Position numbers and translations under genes: made by a program
Assembly (NCBI GenBank): GCA_019359315.1
Contig: JAHHHO010000011.1
Location: 47,121 to 111,120, forward strand
Source: Myxacorys californica WJT36-NPBG1
GTDB taxonomy: Bacteria; Cyanobacteriota; Cyanobacteriia; Leptolyngbyales; Leptolyngbyaceae
DNA length: 64,000 nucleotides
Direction: 5' to 3'
Notes under the pieces: generated by a model
Databases searched by the model: none
Seen by the model: only the letters and a program-made list of their open reading frames with translations
What the model was told of the DNA's origin: nothing
Shown here: piece by piece, positions 18,887-27,548 of the stretch
How the letters are laid out: the number at the start of each line of letters is the position of its first letter
Position numbering within the stretch: the first letter of the stretch is position 1

Positions 18887-19120
18887 ATGTCGTTAGAAAG
18901 TGCGGATCGGTTTTTGAAAGCGGTGGCTCATAATCAGTCCCTCCGCGAGAAATTTGAAGCGGCTAAATCACCCGAAGAATTTTTGAGCGTATCTCATCGG
19001 TTAGGGTATTGTTTTACAACAGCGGAGCTACAGAAGACTGTGTCAGACTTCAGTAAAAATATTCAATTGCGCCGACCCACAGGAGTGGGGAAGTGGCTGC
19101 GATCGCAACAATGGATTTAA
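18887..19120 (+). CDS. Nif11-family leader-like peptide, orphan
   Basis: The 77-residue protein matches the Nif11 domain throughout residues 1-55: MSLESADRFLKAV, LREKFEAAKSPEEFL and LGYCFTTAEL. The start is preceded by GGGAGGAAG, a strong ribosome site. Nif11 domains serve as leader peptides of ribosomal natural products, and also occur as stand-alone proteins in nitrogen-fixing and other cyanobacteria. There is no GG/GA cleavage site followed by a Cys/Ser/Thr-rich core; the tail RRPTGVGKWLRSQQWI is basic instead. No lanthipeptide synthetase, radical SAM maturase or peptidase-transporter is nearby. A stand-alone role or a remote maturase are both possible. Confidence 0.8.
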   Translation: MSLESADRFLKAVAHNQSLREKFEAAKSPEEFLSVSHRLGYCFTTAELQKTVSDFSKNIQLRRPTGVGKWLRSQQWI

Positions 19121-19368
19121 CATCGGTCATGATAGTAATGATTGAGATCAGTAGATAAATATCTCTAGGTGTAGAGAAAAAAGGCTATCGAACTGTGCTG
19201 AACAGACGTTTTATGCTTTAACCATCTCTAGCTAGGTTAGGAGCAGTGCTACAGATGTCATGTATTTTCTTTGATTTTCGTATAGAATTTTATAGCTTTG
19301 TATGGATATCAACTCACGGGGCACTCTAGCATCAACGTAGAGGTGCTGGATGATTCCAGTTATGAACT

Positions 19369-20223
19369 ATGCAAGACCACGAGTTTCTTCAACAGTATTT
19401 GTTAGGAGAAAGAAACTTTAATGGGGCCAATCTTGCTCGGATTAATTTGATAGGTGCTGCTTTGGCAGAGATCAGTTTGGTCGCTGCGACTCTAACAGAG
19501 GCAAATCTACCCTTCGCCTATCTTGCTTCAGCCACTCTGAGCAGAGCCAACTTAACCCAAGCTAATTTGAGCCAGGCTTTTTTGCGCTGTGTTGACTTGA
19601 GATTTGTCAAGTTAGGAACGGGAAATTTAACGGCTGCTGATTTGACAAAAGCCGATTTGAGAGGAGCTTTCTTGGCGAAAGCAACGCTCAGAGGTGGTCA
19701 GCTGAGTGGTGCTAACTTGGCAGGAGCAAATTTGCGGCAAGCCGACTTAGAAGGCAGTAATCTCTGTGCTGCTGATCTACGCGACAGTAACTTGCGCTCA
19801 ACAAATCTGGCTAAAGCAAATCTAAGCTGGGCAAATTTGACCCATGCAAGACTAAATGACACTCTCTTGCAGGGGACGGTGTTCAACGGAACTCAATTTT
19901 GTGAGGCTTATCTGGATGGTCTAGATCTGTCTGGTGCTGACCTCAGTAGCGTGGATTTGAGCCAAGCTCGCTTCAGAAATAGTAACTTGCGGCAGGCAAA
20001 TCTAGAAGGGGCGAACTTACGGAACGCCGAGTTGCGGTTGACGATCCTGGCACAGGTAAACTTGCGGGCAACCAATTTAAGTGGTGCTGACCTCCGCAGC
20101 ACCAATTTAGATGAGGCAATTTTGGAGCGAGCACTCTACACGGAAACAACTCTATTTCCAGAGGGCTTTGACCCAGCGGCTCACGGCGCTTACTTGATCG
20201 ATGACGAAGTAGCTGTTGCTTGA
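19369..20223 (+). CDS. Pentapeptide-repeat protein
   Basis: The 284-residue protein is almost wholly A(D/N)LxX pentapeptide repeats from about residue 18 to 262 (for example ADLTKADLRGAFLAKATLRG), roughly 45-50 repeats, which fold as a right-handed four-sided beta helix. There is no signal peptide or fused domain. Such proteins are abundant in cyanobacteria; a few mimic DNA and inhibit gyrase, but most are uncharacterised. Its stop lies within the possible TTG start of the histidine kinase that follows, so the two are probably co-transcribed and may act together. Confidence 0.92.
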   Translation: MQDHEFLQQYLLGERNFNGANLARINLIGAALAEISLVAATLTEANLPFAYLASATLSRANLTQANLSQAFLRCVDLRFVKLGTGNLTAADLTKADLRGAFLAKATLRGGQLSGANLAGANLRQADLEGSNLCAADLRDSNLRSTNLAKANLSWANLTHARLNDTLLQGTVFNGTQFCEAYLDGLDLSGADLSSVDLSQARFRNSNLRQANLEGANLRNAELRLTILAQVNLRATNLSGADLRSTNLDEAILERALYTETTLFPEGFDPAAHGAYLIDDEVAVA

Positions 20224-20234
20224 GAAATATCAAA

Positions 20235-21377
20235 ATGATTTTTACAGAAGATTACACAGAAAATGCTGGGTCACTCAGCTTTGACATTCTCGCGTGTCAA
20301 CACACGGAGGATCGAGAAGCCTGTTGGCAAAATCTCACTCAAGAATTGATGCATGAACTGACAGTGCATCAGAATAAGCTACGACAGGCGATCGCTCAAC
20401 GCCATCAAGTCGAAGCTGAACGCAAACAACTAGCAGAAAAACTGGAAGAAAGTGAGGCAAAGAACCACGCGTTAATAGAGGCGTCGGCTGCGCAGGCACA
20501 GCAGTTTGGTCAAGCCTTGAAACAATTGCGCCAAAATCAGGCCCAAATTATTCAAACTGAAAAGATGGCAAGTTTGGGTCAGTTAGTGGCGGGTGTTGCC
20601 CATGAAATCAATAACCCCGTGAATTTTATCTATGGCAATCTACCTCACGCGGCTGACTATGTCCAAGACTTAATGCACTTGCTTCAGCTATATCAGCAGC
20701 ATTATCCTCATCCTGCTCCAGCGATTGAAGCAGTAGCCACAGCCATTGACCTTGATTTTCTAATTGAAGATTTACCTAAACTGCTGATGTCCATGAGGGT
20801 AGGCGCAGCACGTATCCAAAAGATTGTTTTGTCATTGCGTAACTTCTCTCGCTTAGATGAAGCGGAAATGAAAGAGGTTGATATCCATGAGGGAATTGAA
20901 AGTACGTTAATGATTCTGCAAAATCGGCTGAAGACCCGATCCAATCATTCTGAAATTTCTGTGCTGAAGGATTACGGAAAGTTGCCCTTTGTAGAATGCT
21001 ATGTTGGACAACTCAATCAGGTGTTGATGAACGTCCTGGTAAATGCGATCGATGCTCTAGACGAACGGGATCAAGAACGATCGCTTGACCAACAAATACA
21101 GTATCCCAGTACTATTAAGATCACAACAGCAGTATTACCCGACAATCAGATCGCTATCCGCATTGCTGATAACGGGCTGGGCATTCCAGAACAGATTCAA
21201 CAACGGGTCTTTGACCCTTTTTTCACCACAAAACCAGTCGGTAAAGGCACGGGCATGGGAATGTCCATTAGCTATCAGATTGTGGCTGCAAAACACAAAG
21301 GTCAGTTGTACTGTCACTCTATACCAGGACAGGGAGCCGAATTTGTGATTCAGATCCCAATCCAGCAGCAACCCTAA
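20235..21377 (+). CDS. Soluble sensor histidine kinase
   Basis: From ATG at 20235 the protein is 380 residues; an overlapping TTG at 20220 is an alternative. The N-terminal ~110 residues are a coiled coil (LTVHQNKLRQAIAQRHQVEAE..). The HisKA region has GQLVAGVAHEINNPVNF with phosphoacceptor His near residue 123-128. HATPase_c follows, with N box NQVLMNVLVNAIDAL, G1 IRIADNGLGIP, F box FDPFFTTKPVGKGTGMG and a G2-like region. There is no PAS, GAF or membrane sensor. It resembles the cyanobacterial kinases of the HAMP-less 'coiled-coil + HisKA' type. No response regulator is adjacent, so its partner is elsewhere. The preceding pentapeptide-repeat gene is probably in the same operon. Confidence 0.92.
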   Translation: MIFTEDYTENAGSLSFDILACQHTEDREACWQNLTQELMHELTVHQNKLRQAIAQRHQVEAERKQLAEKLEESEAKNHALIEASAAQAQQFGQALKQLRQNQAQIIQTEKMASLGQLVAGVAHEINNPVNFIYGNLPHAADYVQDLMHLLQLYQQHYPHPAPAIEAVATAIDLDFLIEDLPKLLMSMRVGAARIQKIVLSLRNFSRLDEAEMKEVDIHEGIESTLMILQNRLKTRSNHSEISVLKDYGKLPFVECYVGQLNQVLMNVLVNAIDALDERDQERSLDQQIQYPSTIKITTAVLPDNQIAIRIADNGLGIPEQIQQRVFDPFFTTKPVGKGTGMGMSISYQIVAAKHKGQLYCHSIPGQGAEFVIQIPIQQQP

Positions 21378-21410
21378 TAGGGACTCCAACACAATTTGAC
21401 AAATTGTTCT

Positions 21411-22460
21411 TTAACCTCGGTATTCGTCGCCGCAGTCGCCAATCACTTTGTGCAAATCGCGCGATCGCGAGGTCACTTCTGCAATTCTTCGATAATCCTC
21501 CTCATCCAAAGCAAAACCAAAGACTCTGGCGTTGTCTGCAATATGCTCTGAAACACCAAGCCGTGCCCCTACGATCGCGCCTGCTACAGTGGGACGTTCC
21601 AGAACATATCGAACGGCTACATTTGTGAGACTCACACCATATTTCTTAGCAATCTGTTCTAATATCTCTAGTAATTGCTGAAACAGATTCCAATTGCCCC
21701 ATCTAGTGATCATATTCTTATACTTTCTAAGCGATGCCGTTGTTAATCCAGAGTTTCCTGGTTCTGGCATTTTTAGAAATCGCTCAGACAACAATCCACC
21801 AGCTGCCGTTCCGTAGGCTAATAGGTGAATGTTGTTTTTCTCACAGAATTTTGCCATTCGTGAGCTTGGGCGTTGGTCAATGATTGAGAATTGAACTTGA
21901 TTAGAAATAATTTTAATACCAGAGTTGACAATAGTTTCAAGATGATCAGTATCAAAATTAGTCAACGCCAAATGTTTAATTTTTCCTTCTTGCTGAAGAT
22001 CAGTCATATGCTTCAGCGCTTCTAAATAATTTTTATCTTGATAATCCCACCAATGAAATTGTACTAAATCTAACGTTTCCACTCCCATTCGTCGCAGTGA
22101 AATATTAATATTGTCCTCAACGATCTTTTGGGTCATTCGACCCGGACGAGGAACCCATTTTGTAAAGGCTTGGATCTGAGAAACTGCATCTTCTCCACGA
22201 TCGTTGATCAATTGTTTGCGAAATTCGCCCATAAAATCTTCTGCAGGACCATAGTGATCGGCTAAATCCCACGTTGTAAATCCAGCATCAATGTAGTCAA
22301 ACATCGCCGCGATCGCTTTGCGCCGATCGATTCCACCATGCGCTCCTGACACTTGCCACATTCCGTTGAGAACCCGGCAAATTTTCAGGTCAGACGTAAA
22401 TTGAAATTGGCTCGCTTCAGGTAGAGGCATTGGAAATCGGATAGAACAGCGTGAGTTCAT
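21411..22460 (-). CDS. Aldo/keto reductase
   Basis: The 349-residue protein is an AKR-type TIM barrel: LNGMWQVSGAHGGIDRRKA, the active-site TWDLADHYGPAEDF with catalytic Asp and Tyr, the Lys in FTKWVPRPG, VQFHWWDY with the His, and C-terminal AGAIVGARLGVSEHIADN, a typical NADP phosphate-binding region. The substrate is unknown. The ATG at 22460 gives the full length; a second ATG 30 nt downstream (MPLPEASQF) is equally plausible. It is preceded on its strand by a DUF1232 gene with a terminator between. Confidence 0.9.
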   Translation of the reverse strand: MNSRCSIRFPMPLPEASQFQFTSDLKICRVLNGMWQVSGAHGGIDRRKAIAAMFDYIDAGFTTWDLADHYGPAEDFMGEFRKQLINDRGEDAVSQIQAFTKWVPRPGRMTQKIVEDNINISLRRMGVETLDLVQFHWWDYQDKNYLEALKHMTDLQQEGKIKHLALTNFDTDHLETIVNSGIKIISNQVQFSIIDQRPSSRMAKFCEKNNIHLLAYGTAAGGLLSERFLKMPEPGNSGLTTASLRKYKNMITRWGNWNLFQQLLEILEQIAKKYGVSLTNVAVRYVLERPTVAGAIVGARLGVSEHIADNARVFGFALDEEDYRRIAEVTSRSRDLHKVIGDCGDEYRG

Positions 22461-22464
22461 TTAA

Positions 22465-22494
22465 AAGCAAAGAGGCGCTTTGTGCAACGCCTCT
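22465..22494 (-). terminator. Terminator after the DUF1232 gene
   Basis: AGAGGCG and CGCCTCT pair around a 10-nt loop and are followed on the minus strand by a T-rich stretch (TTGCTTTTAA). It lies between the DUF1232 gene and the aldo/keto reductase start. Confidence 0.6.
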
Positions 22495-22559
22495 GGAACT
22501 GCTATTGGATTGGAATCTAAACTCAATCAACTCACTAAACTTGATTAACTAACTCTGAA

Positions 22560-22853
22560 TTAACCAACTTTCGTTGCATTAACATCTACCGTATCTGCCG
22601 ATGCAGTTTCTCCATTCATGGAAGCGGTTTCCCCTGTTTTCTGCGCTTTGAGACGATCCATTAATACAGTCGATATCTCAGCAACTAGTAAACCAAGCAC
22701 AACAGTATCATCGATCTGACCAATTAAGGGAACAAAGTCAGGTAGCAGATCGATCGGGCTGAAGATGTAAAGAAGGGAACCCAGAATGATCAGCCAGCGA
22801 TACTTGGAGTTGCGAATTGTGTTGCGATACCAGTCGTAGAACGGAAGTTTCAT
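22560..22853 (-). CDS. DUF1232 (YkvA-like) small membrane protein
   Basis: The 97-residue protein has the DUF1232 signature SLLYIFSPIDLLPDFVPLIGQIDDTVVLGLLV: two short hydrophobic stretches with SPIDLLPD in between, preceded by YRWLIILG. It is probably inserted in a membrane. The function of the family is unknown. The C-terminal 25 residues carry a small repeat (GETASMNGETASADT). It is alone on its strand. Confidence 0.88.
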   Translation of the reverse strand: MKLPFYDWYRNTIRNSKYRWLIILGSLLYIFSPIDLLPDFVPLIGQIDDTVVLGLLVAEISTVLMDRLKAQKTGETASMNGETASADTVDVNATKVG

Positions 22854-23001
22854 GTTTTTTGTCCCTCATCTGATGTATTTATAATGTCAAATTATGGCGG
22901 AGTAGTCTGGTGTGGAAAACTGTCGAAAGACGTGGGGGAGAACCGACTAGAGAAGAAGGATGAGGCATGAAGAAGTGATTGTGGGGCTATGAGAGGAAGA
23001 T

Positions 23002-23327
23002 TTGATTCTTGGATTTGCTTTTTTGGGTCTGGCGTTGGGCTATTTTCCAGGTTTGCGGATGAATCGGGCGACGATCGCGCTGGTGGGGTCTGGTTTGCTA
23101 ATTGGAGTGGGATCAATTGGTTTAGAAGAGGCGTGGCGAGCGATTGATGCAAAAATGATTGTCTTTTTGCTCAGCCGATCTTTGGTTCGGTTGCTAATCT
23201 GATTGTCGTTCACGCTTCAGCAAGTCTTGGGTACAAGCTCTCATTTTCAGAGCATCTCCGTTTTGGGTTGCCGCTCACGCTTTTGACGCTAGGATTCGCT
23301 TATTTTTGGCTTCACAACTCCCGTTAA
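23002..23327 (+). pseudogene. Anion permease (ArsB/SLC13-like) pseudogene with internal deletion
   Basis: From a TTG at 23002 the plus strand encodes ILGFAFLGLALGYFPGLRMN..AIDAKMIVFLLS, the first two membrane segments of the ArsB/CitMHS/SLC13-type ion-transporter superfamily. The next piece, in another frame and ending at TAA 23325-23327, is FGSVANLIVVHASA..LGYKLSF.., then GLPLTLLTLGFAYFWL, the last part of the same family. The middle ~300 residues are absent, so the gene has a large internal deletion (junction near 23170-23180) with a frameshift. It cannot make a transporter. Confidence 0.75.
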
Positions 23328-23389
23328 TTGACGGGGAAAGGAAGCCTTCGAGAATATCAGGCGGTTCCAGCCACGTGCATTACTTGCTA

Positions 23390-23421
23390 GCGATTCGCTT
23401 TGCGAAGCTCCGAAGGATCGC
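23390..23421. repeat. Short palindromic repeat of a dispersed cyanobacterial type
   Basis: A nested inverted repeat with outer arms GCGAT/ATCGC and inner TCGC-TTT-GCGA, in the style of the small palindromes scattered in cyanobacterial genomes. It lies in the degenerate spacer after the permease pseudogene; the rest of 23328-23615 holds nothing I can identify. Confidence 0.4.
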
Positions 23422-23615
23422 AGGTGGTGTCGAAAGTAAATTGGGAATCAAAAATTGGGAATCAACGTTGCTGCTGGGTTGCCTAAATTCTGAACGACGA
23501 GTCACGAGTTGTGAATTATTTCGGTATTCTAGAGAAGTGAGTTCAACAAACTTAATATCTTCTGGCTGAAATTTATCTCTACTCTCAGTATTCTGCGCTC
23601 TTCCCTAACCTGTTT

Positions 23616-24485
23616 ATGAAATGCATCATCGATCGCCGCGCTCAGTTTTCGGCAAGTCATCGGTACTATTTGCCAGAACTGAGTGAAGCCGAAAATTTTG
23701 AGCGGTTCGGAGCCTGCGCTCGCCATCTTGGGCACGGACACAACTATGTTCTCTATGTCTCAATGCTGGGCGATCTAGACGAATATGGCATGGTGCTTAA
23801 CCTGTCGGATGTAAAGCACGTCATCAAGAAAGAAGTTACCAGTCAGTTAGACTTTTCGTTTCTCAACGAGACTTGGACAGAGTTTCAGGAGACTCTGCCA
23901 ACCACCGAACATATTGCACGATCGATTTGGCATCGACTTGCTCCTCAGCTACCAATCGTTCGCATTCGAGTCTATGAACATCCTGAACTTTGGGCTGACT
24001 ACTTAGGAACCAATATGGAAGCTTATCTTACTATTAGCACGCATTTTAGCGCCGCTCATCGTTTGGCTCGCCCCGACCTGAGCTTTGAGCAAAACTGCGA
24101 GATTTACGGCAAATGCGCTCGTCCCAATGGTCACGGTCATAACTACCACTTGGAAGTGACGATTAAAGGAGACATTGATCCGCGTACGGGGATGATTGCA
24201 GACTTGGTCGCGTTTCAACAAGCAGTGGATAATTTTGTTGTTGAACCGTTTGATCACACTTTCCTAAATAAGGACATTGCTTATTTTGAGAAAGTGGTTC
24301 CAACGGCAGAAAATATCGCAGTTCACATTCGCGATTTGCTGGAAGCGCCAATTAGCAAAATTGGAGCGCAGCTTTATAAAGTGAAGCTGATTGAGAGCCC
24401 GAATAATTCTTGTGAAGTGTATGGTTCTGGTATTACTGATCCGATCGCGTCCATGATGCGCGAACCCGCTACAGTAAGCGTTTAA
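23616..24485 (+). CDS. Tandem-domain 6-pyruvoyl-tetrahydropterin synthase / QueD family protein
   Basis: The 289-residue protein is two PTPS/QueD units in one chain. Domain 1 (~1-130) has FSASHRY and ACARHLGHGHNY; domain 2 (~134-275) has FSAAHRL and KCARPNGHGHNYHLEV. Each has the three zinc-binding His, a Cys just before GHGH, and a late Glu (YEHPE; LIESPNNS). Both halves look catalytically complete. The family makes 6-pyruvoyl-tetrahydropterin or carboxytetrahydropterin from dihydroneopterin triphosphate. In cyanobacteria PTPS-type enzymes feed biopterin-type pterins and glucosides; QueD activity is the alternative. A pterin dehydratase gene lies 24 kb away. Confidence 0.88.
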   Translation: MKCIIDRRAQFSASHRYYLPELSEAENFERFGACARHLGHGHNYVLYVSMLGDLDEYGMVLNLSDVKHVIKKEVTSQLDFSFLNETWTEFQETLPTTEHIARSIWHRLAPQLPIVRIRVYEHPELWADYLGTNMEAYLTISTHFSAAHRLARPDLSFEQNCEIYGKCARPNGHGHNYHLEVTIKGDIDPRTGMIADLVAFQQAVDNFVVEPFDHTFLNKDIAYFEKVVPTAENIAVHIRDLLEAPISKIGAQLYKVKLIESPNNSCEVYGSGITDPIASMMREPATVSV

Positions 24486-24510
24486 GAACCTTCGGGCCGC
24501 AATAGTGCAC

Positions 24511-24542
24511 AAGCGCCTGGAATTGCATTTCGGGCGCTTTTT
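24511..24542 (+). terminator. Rho-independent terminator after the PTPS gene
   Basis: AAGCGCC (24511-24517) pairs with GGCGCTT (24533-24539) and is followed by a short T-run. Confidence 0.75.
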
Positions 24543-24648
24543 GGTATCCTTCAGCCCTGCGGATGAGTTTTAATCCATCAAAAGCCAGTAGCGCGATCGC
24601 ACATTCTCGCCAATACTAGCTACCAAGTAAATAGATAGGGAGTAATTT

Positions 24649-24903
24649 ATGGCTTCTCCTACACCCCTTCACGGAACCGATCTGGTGGATTGTGCCAGAG
24701 CTAACGCGAAACAAGGCGTCGAGACAGCTGCTAATTTGTGCGGCTATGGCAGTGACCTCAACACCTTCCGGGCAGAACTTGAAAAAGCCTGCAACGATAT
24801 GCGAATTGAGTTCAATGAACTGAGTGATTTAATCAAAGATAATCAGGTTTCGGTTGGCATCGATGGCACTACGATCGCGCCTGATACGAAGTCAGAGCTT
24901 TAA
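24649..24903 (+). CDS. Conserved small cytoplasmic protein of unknown function
   Basis: The 84-residue protein begins MASPTPLHGTDLVDCARANAKQGVETAANLCGYG, then a helical Asp/Glu-rich stretch. There is no signal, membrane segment or metal motif. A GGGAG ribosome site precedes the ATG. The sequence is of a kind I have seen as a small uncharacterised cyanobacterial protein, but I cannot name a family. Its stop overlaps the stop of the convergent msrA gene. Confidence 0.7.
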   Translation: MASPTPLHGTDLVDCARANAKQGVETAANLCGYGSDLNTFRAELEKACNDMRIEFNELSDLIKDNQVSVGIDGTTIAPDTKSEL

Positions 24904-25367
24904 ACGGGTCGCGCTTTTTGCTTCTTCTCAAAGTATTGCTGATGATCGTCTGTTGCCAACCAGTACTCGGACGCGGGCTGAATCTCAGTGACGATTTCTT
25001 TCTCGTATTTGCCGGAGCGACTCAGATCATCTCGTGACTGTGTAGCGGTTTGTATTTGTTCAGAGGTGTGACAGAAGATGACCGATCGGTATTGCTCACC
25101 ACGATCGGCTCCCTGTCGATTCAAACTGGTGGGATCGTGAATGCGCCAGAATACTTCTAGCAGTTCGGCATAACTGACGACGTTTGGATCATAGTCGACC
25201 TGACACACCTCTGCATGTCCGGTAATTCGAGATAAAACGTCTAGATAGCTTGGGTTCTCGAAGTGCCCGCCCATGTAGCCGACCGATGTTGAAACGACGC
25301 CTTTGGTGGCGCGGAAAGCAGCTTCCGTGCCCCAAAAGCATCCCGATCCAAATGTTGCAGTCTCCAC
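24900..25367 (-). CDS. msrA: Peptide methionine-S-sulfoxide reductase
   Basis: The 155-residue protein has the MsrA active site GSGCFWGTEAAF (Cys10), SVGYMGG, the ITGHAEVCQVDYDP block and QYRSVIF. It lacks most of the C-terminal Cys extension; the chain ends with HQQYFEKKQ, typical of short MsrA. It repairs oxidised Met with thioredoxin. The start is GTG at 25367, with trpB 11 bp upstream on the same strand, so the two could be one transcript. Confidence 0.95.
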   Translation of the reverse strand: METATFGSGCFWGTEAAFRATKGVVSTSVGYMGGHFENPSYLDVLSRITGHAEVCQVDYDPNVVSYAELLEVFWRIHDPTSLNRQGADRGEQYRSVIFCHTSEQIQTATQSRDDLSRSGKYEKEIVTEIQPASEYWLATDDHQQYFEKKQKARPV

Positions 25368-25378
25368 AATAGATTCAG

Positions 25379-26623
25379 TTAGGGATCCAACATTTTAGAG
25401 ACGGTCAGCACGTCTTTGTCCCCTCGGCCCGAGCAATTGATCACAATGCGAGGGCTGCCTTCTAGTTGAGGACAGAGACTATCGAGGTACGCGATCGCAT
25501 GTGCCGTTTCTAAAGCAGGAATAATGCCTTCTAATTGCGACAATCTCTGGAATGCAGTCAATGCCTGTTCGTCGGTCACAGCGTAGTATTCTGCTCGTTC
25601 TGTCTCCATCAAGTAGCTGTGTTCCGGTCCAACTCCCGGATAGTCTAGTCCCGCACTGATCGAGTGGGGTTCAATGACTTGACCATCTTCATCTTGTAGC
25701 AGATAGCTCATTGCGCCATGTAGTACGCCGACTCGTCCTTTCGTTAATGTTGCCGCATGTTTCTCGGTTTCAACTCCATGTCCTGCGGCTTCGACGCCAA
25801 TCATGCGAACGGAGCGATCGCCAACAAATTCGTGAAATAAGCCCATTGCGTTAGATCCGCCGCCAACACACGCGAGTAGAACATCTGGCAGACCGCCCCA
25901 CTTTTCTTGACACTGAGCGCGGGTTTCTTCACCAATCATCGCGTGAAAATCTCGCACAATCATCGGATAGGGATGAGGACCTGCTACCGAACCGAGAATA
26001 TAATGCGTGGTTTCAACGTTTGTCACCCAATCGCGAATCGCTTCAGAGGTCGCGTCTTTGAGCGTTCCAGTGCCCGCTTCCACAGGACGCACTTCTGCAC
26101 CCATGAGCCGCATCCTGAACACATTAAGGGCTTGCCGCTCCATGTCGTGGACGCCCATATAAATCACGCACTGTAAACCAAATCGAGCGCACACTGTTGC
26201 CGTAGCAACGCCATGCTGTCCGGCTCCGGTTTCAGCAATGATGCGCTGTTTGCCCATCCGTTTGGCCAGGAGAGCTTGCGCGATCGCATTATTAATCTTG
26301 TGAGCGCCTGTGTGGTTTAAGTCTTCTCGCTTGAGATAAATTTGTGCGCCTGTGCCATCAGGTCGCGCGTAATGCGCGGTCAAACGTTCTGCAAAGTAGA
26401 GCGGACTTGGGCGACCCACATAATCGCGGAGTAGTCCTCCAAGTTCTGCTTGAAAGCTTGGATCTTGGCTGTAGTGCTTGTACGCGGTCTCCAACTCGGT
26501 CAAAGCAGGCATGAGGGTTTCAGGAACATACTTACCACCGAACTTACCAAATCTTCCTAGTGCATCAGGGCGATTTTCCGAAGAGACACTGTTTCGGTTG
26601 GGAGAAAGCGGTGTAGTCGTCAC
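25379..26623 (-). CDS. trpB: Tryptophan synthase beta chain
   Basis: The protein contains [19 protein letters not shown], the PLP lysine in [10 protein letters not shown], the [13 protein letters not shown] motif, and the phosphate-binding [10 protein letters not shown], then a C-terminal [12 protein letters not shown] place the start at GTG 26623 (MTTTPLSPN), which gives 414 residues, the family norm; the frame is open further upstream, with an ATG (MEAVLYWV) at about 26653. It condenses indole and serine. trpA is not adjacent. msrA follows closely. Confidence 0.95.
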   Translation of the reverse strand: MTTTPLSPNRNSVSSENRPDALGRFGKFGGKYVPETLMPALTELETAYKHYSQDPSFQAELGGLLRDYVGRPSPLYFAERLTAHYARPDGTGAQIYLKREDLNHTGAHKINNAIAQALLAKRMGKQRIIAETGAGQHGVATATVCARFGLQCVIYMGVHDMERQALNVFRMRLMGAEVRPVEAGTGTLKDATSEAIRDWVTNVETTHYILGSVAGPHPYPMIVRDFHAMIGEETRAQCQEKWGGLPDVLLACVGGGSNAMGLFHEFVGDRSVRMIGVEAAGHGVETEKHAATLTKGRVGVLHGAMSYLLQDEDGQVIEPHSISAGLDYPGVGPEHSYLMETERAEYYAVTDEQALTAFQRLSQLEGIIPALETAHAIAYLDSLCPQLEGSPRIVINCSGRGDKDVLTVSKMLDP

Positions 26624-26734
26624 AATCTGAACCCAGTAAAGTACAGCCTCCATTGTATCGAGACTTAGAGCAGAATTAAACCGCGATCCTTTAGAGTTTG
26701 GCAACGCCAATTGCAAGTCGATTTGATTACCCTT

Positions 26735-27394
26735 TCAAGGCATCCATTCCAAACCTACTCCGATGCGATCGTCGCGCCCCTGCCGAGAATTCTGCCGCTG
26801 AAGATCAGTCGAAATTCTTAAGTGATGCGTCACGGCATACCTAAACGAAAGTGTTGAGAGCCCGACCTCCGAATCACTTCCAGGAGCCACCCAACTTTGG
26901 CTTAACGCAATATCTGCTCCGCCGCCTCGCGACAGTACGAGTAGAACACGAACTCCTAAAGTTGCGCCGCTTGTAGAGTATCGATCGGTTTCTAGATGCC
27001 GATAGCCAACTACCGGAGCGACATTGACATAGCTTCCTAGAGGACGCAAATAGTAGTTTAAGTTTGCGCCGATCGCACTTCGTCCCTTAAATGTTGTTTG
27101 ATAGTCTGCGGTTACGGTCAGTCGAGTTTTACCAATCCTCAGATCTTCAATCCCCAGAGCCAGCCCTGGATCGTCTTCTGGTGAAAATCGCAAATATCCT
27201 ATCCGCGCCCGAGTCCGAAAGCTGGGATCATTCTGAATGTCGTCAGCCACTGTTGGAACTTTTTTTAACCATCGTTGCAGCACAGGGCTATTTTGAATGA
27301 TTTGAGGATCCAGATCGAGGGAGGTTAGTTCATCTCCCAACGCTGGACTTGTTCCCACTAACACTCCTAGCCATGCCATTAAAACTCGTTTCAT
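26735..27394 (-). CDS. Exported protein, probable outer-membrane beta-structure
   Basis: From ATG 27394 the product begins with a signal peptide (MKRVLMAWLGVLVGTSPALG, cut near residue 20). The mature part has alternating hydrophobic residues with repeated strands (GYLRFSPEDDPGLALGIEDLRIGKTRLTVTADYQT is cut here to its features: alternating strands, many Arg/Tyr) and ends in WMP. This suggests a small beta-barrel or beta-sandwich. An ATG 30 nt upstream is an alternative start. No family is recognised. It is 112 bp upstream of trpB on the same strand. Confidence 0.6.
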   Translation of the reverse strand: MKRVLMAWLGVLVGTSPALGDELTSLDLDPQIIQNSPVLQRWLKKVPTVADDIQNDPSFRTRARIGYLRFSPEDDPGLALGIEDLRIGKTRLTVTADYQTTFKGRSAIGANLNYYLRPLGSYVNVAPVVGYRHLETDRYSTSGATLGVRVLLVLSRGGGADIALSQSWVAPGSDSEVGLSTLSFRYAVTHHLRISTDLQRQNSRQGRDDRIGVGLEWMP

Positions 27395-27480
27395 CCGCGC
27401 CCCGCACTCAGAACCTGCATCCAACCTGATGCATCATACTGACTGTTGAGTGTTCTATCCAGCACAATTCTTGAAGTTTT

Positions 27481-27516
27481 AAAATTAAAAAAGCGGCTCT
27501 GCCTTAACAGAACCGC
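27481..27516 (-). terminator. Rho-independent terminator after acsF
   Basis: On the minus strand GCGGTTCTG pairs with CAGAGCCGC around a 6-nt loop, followed by TTTTTTAATTTT. Confidence 0.85.
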
Positions 27517-27548
27517 CATCACCAAGGGGTAACTTGGATTTATTGGTC

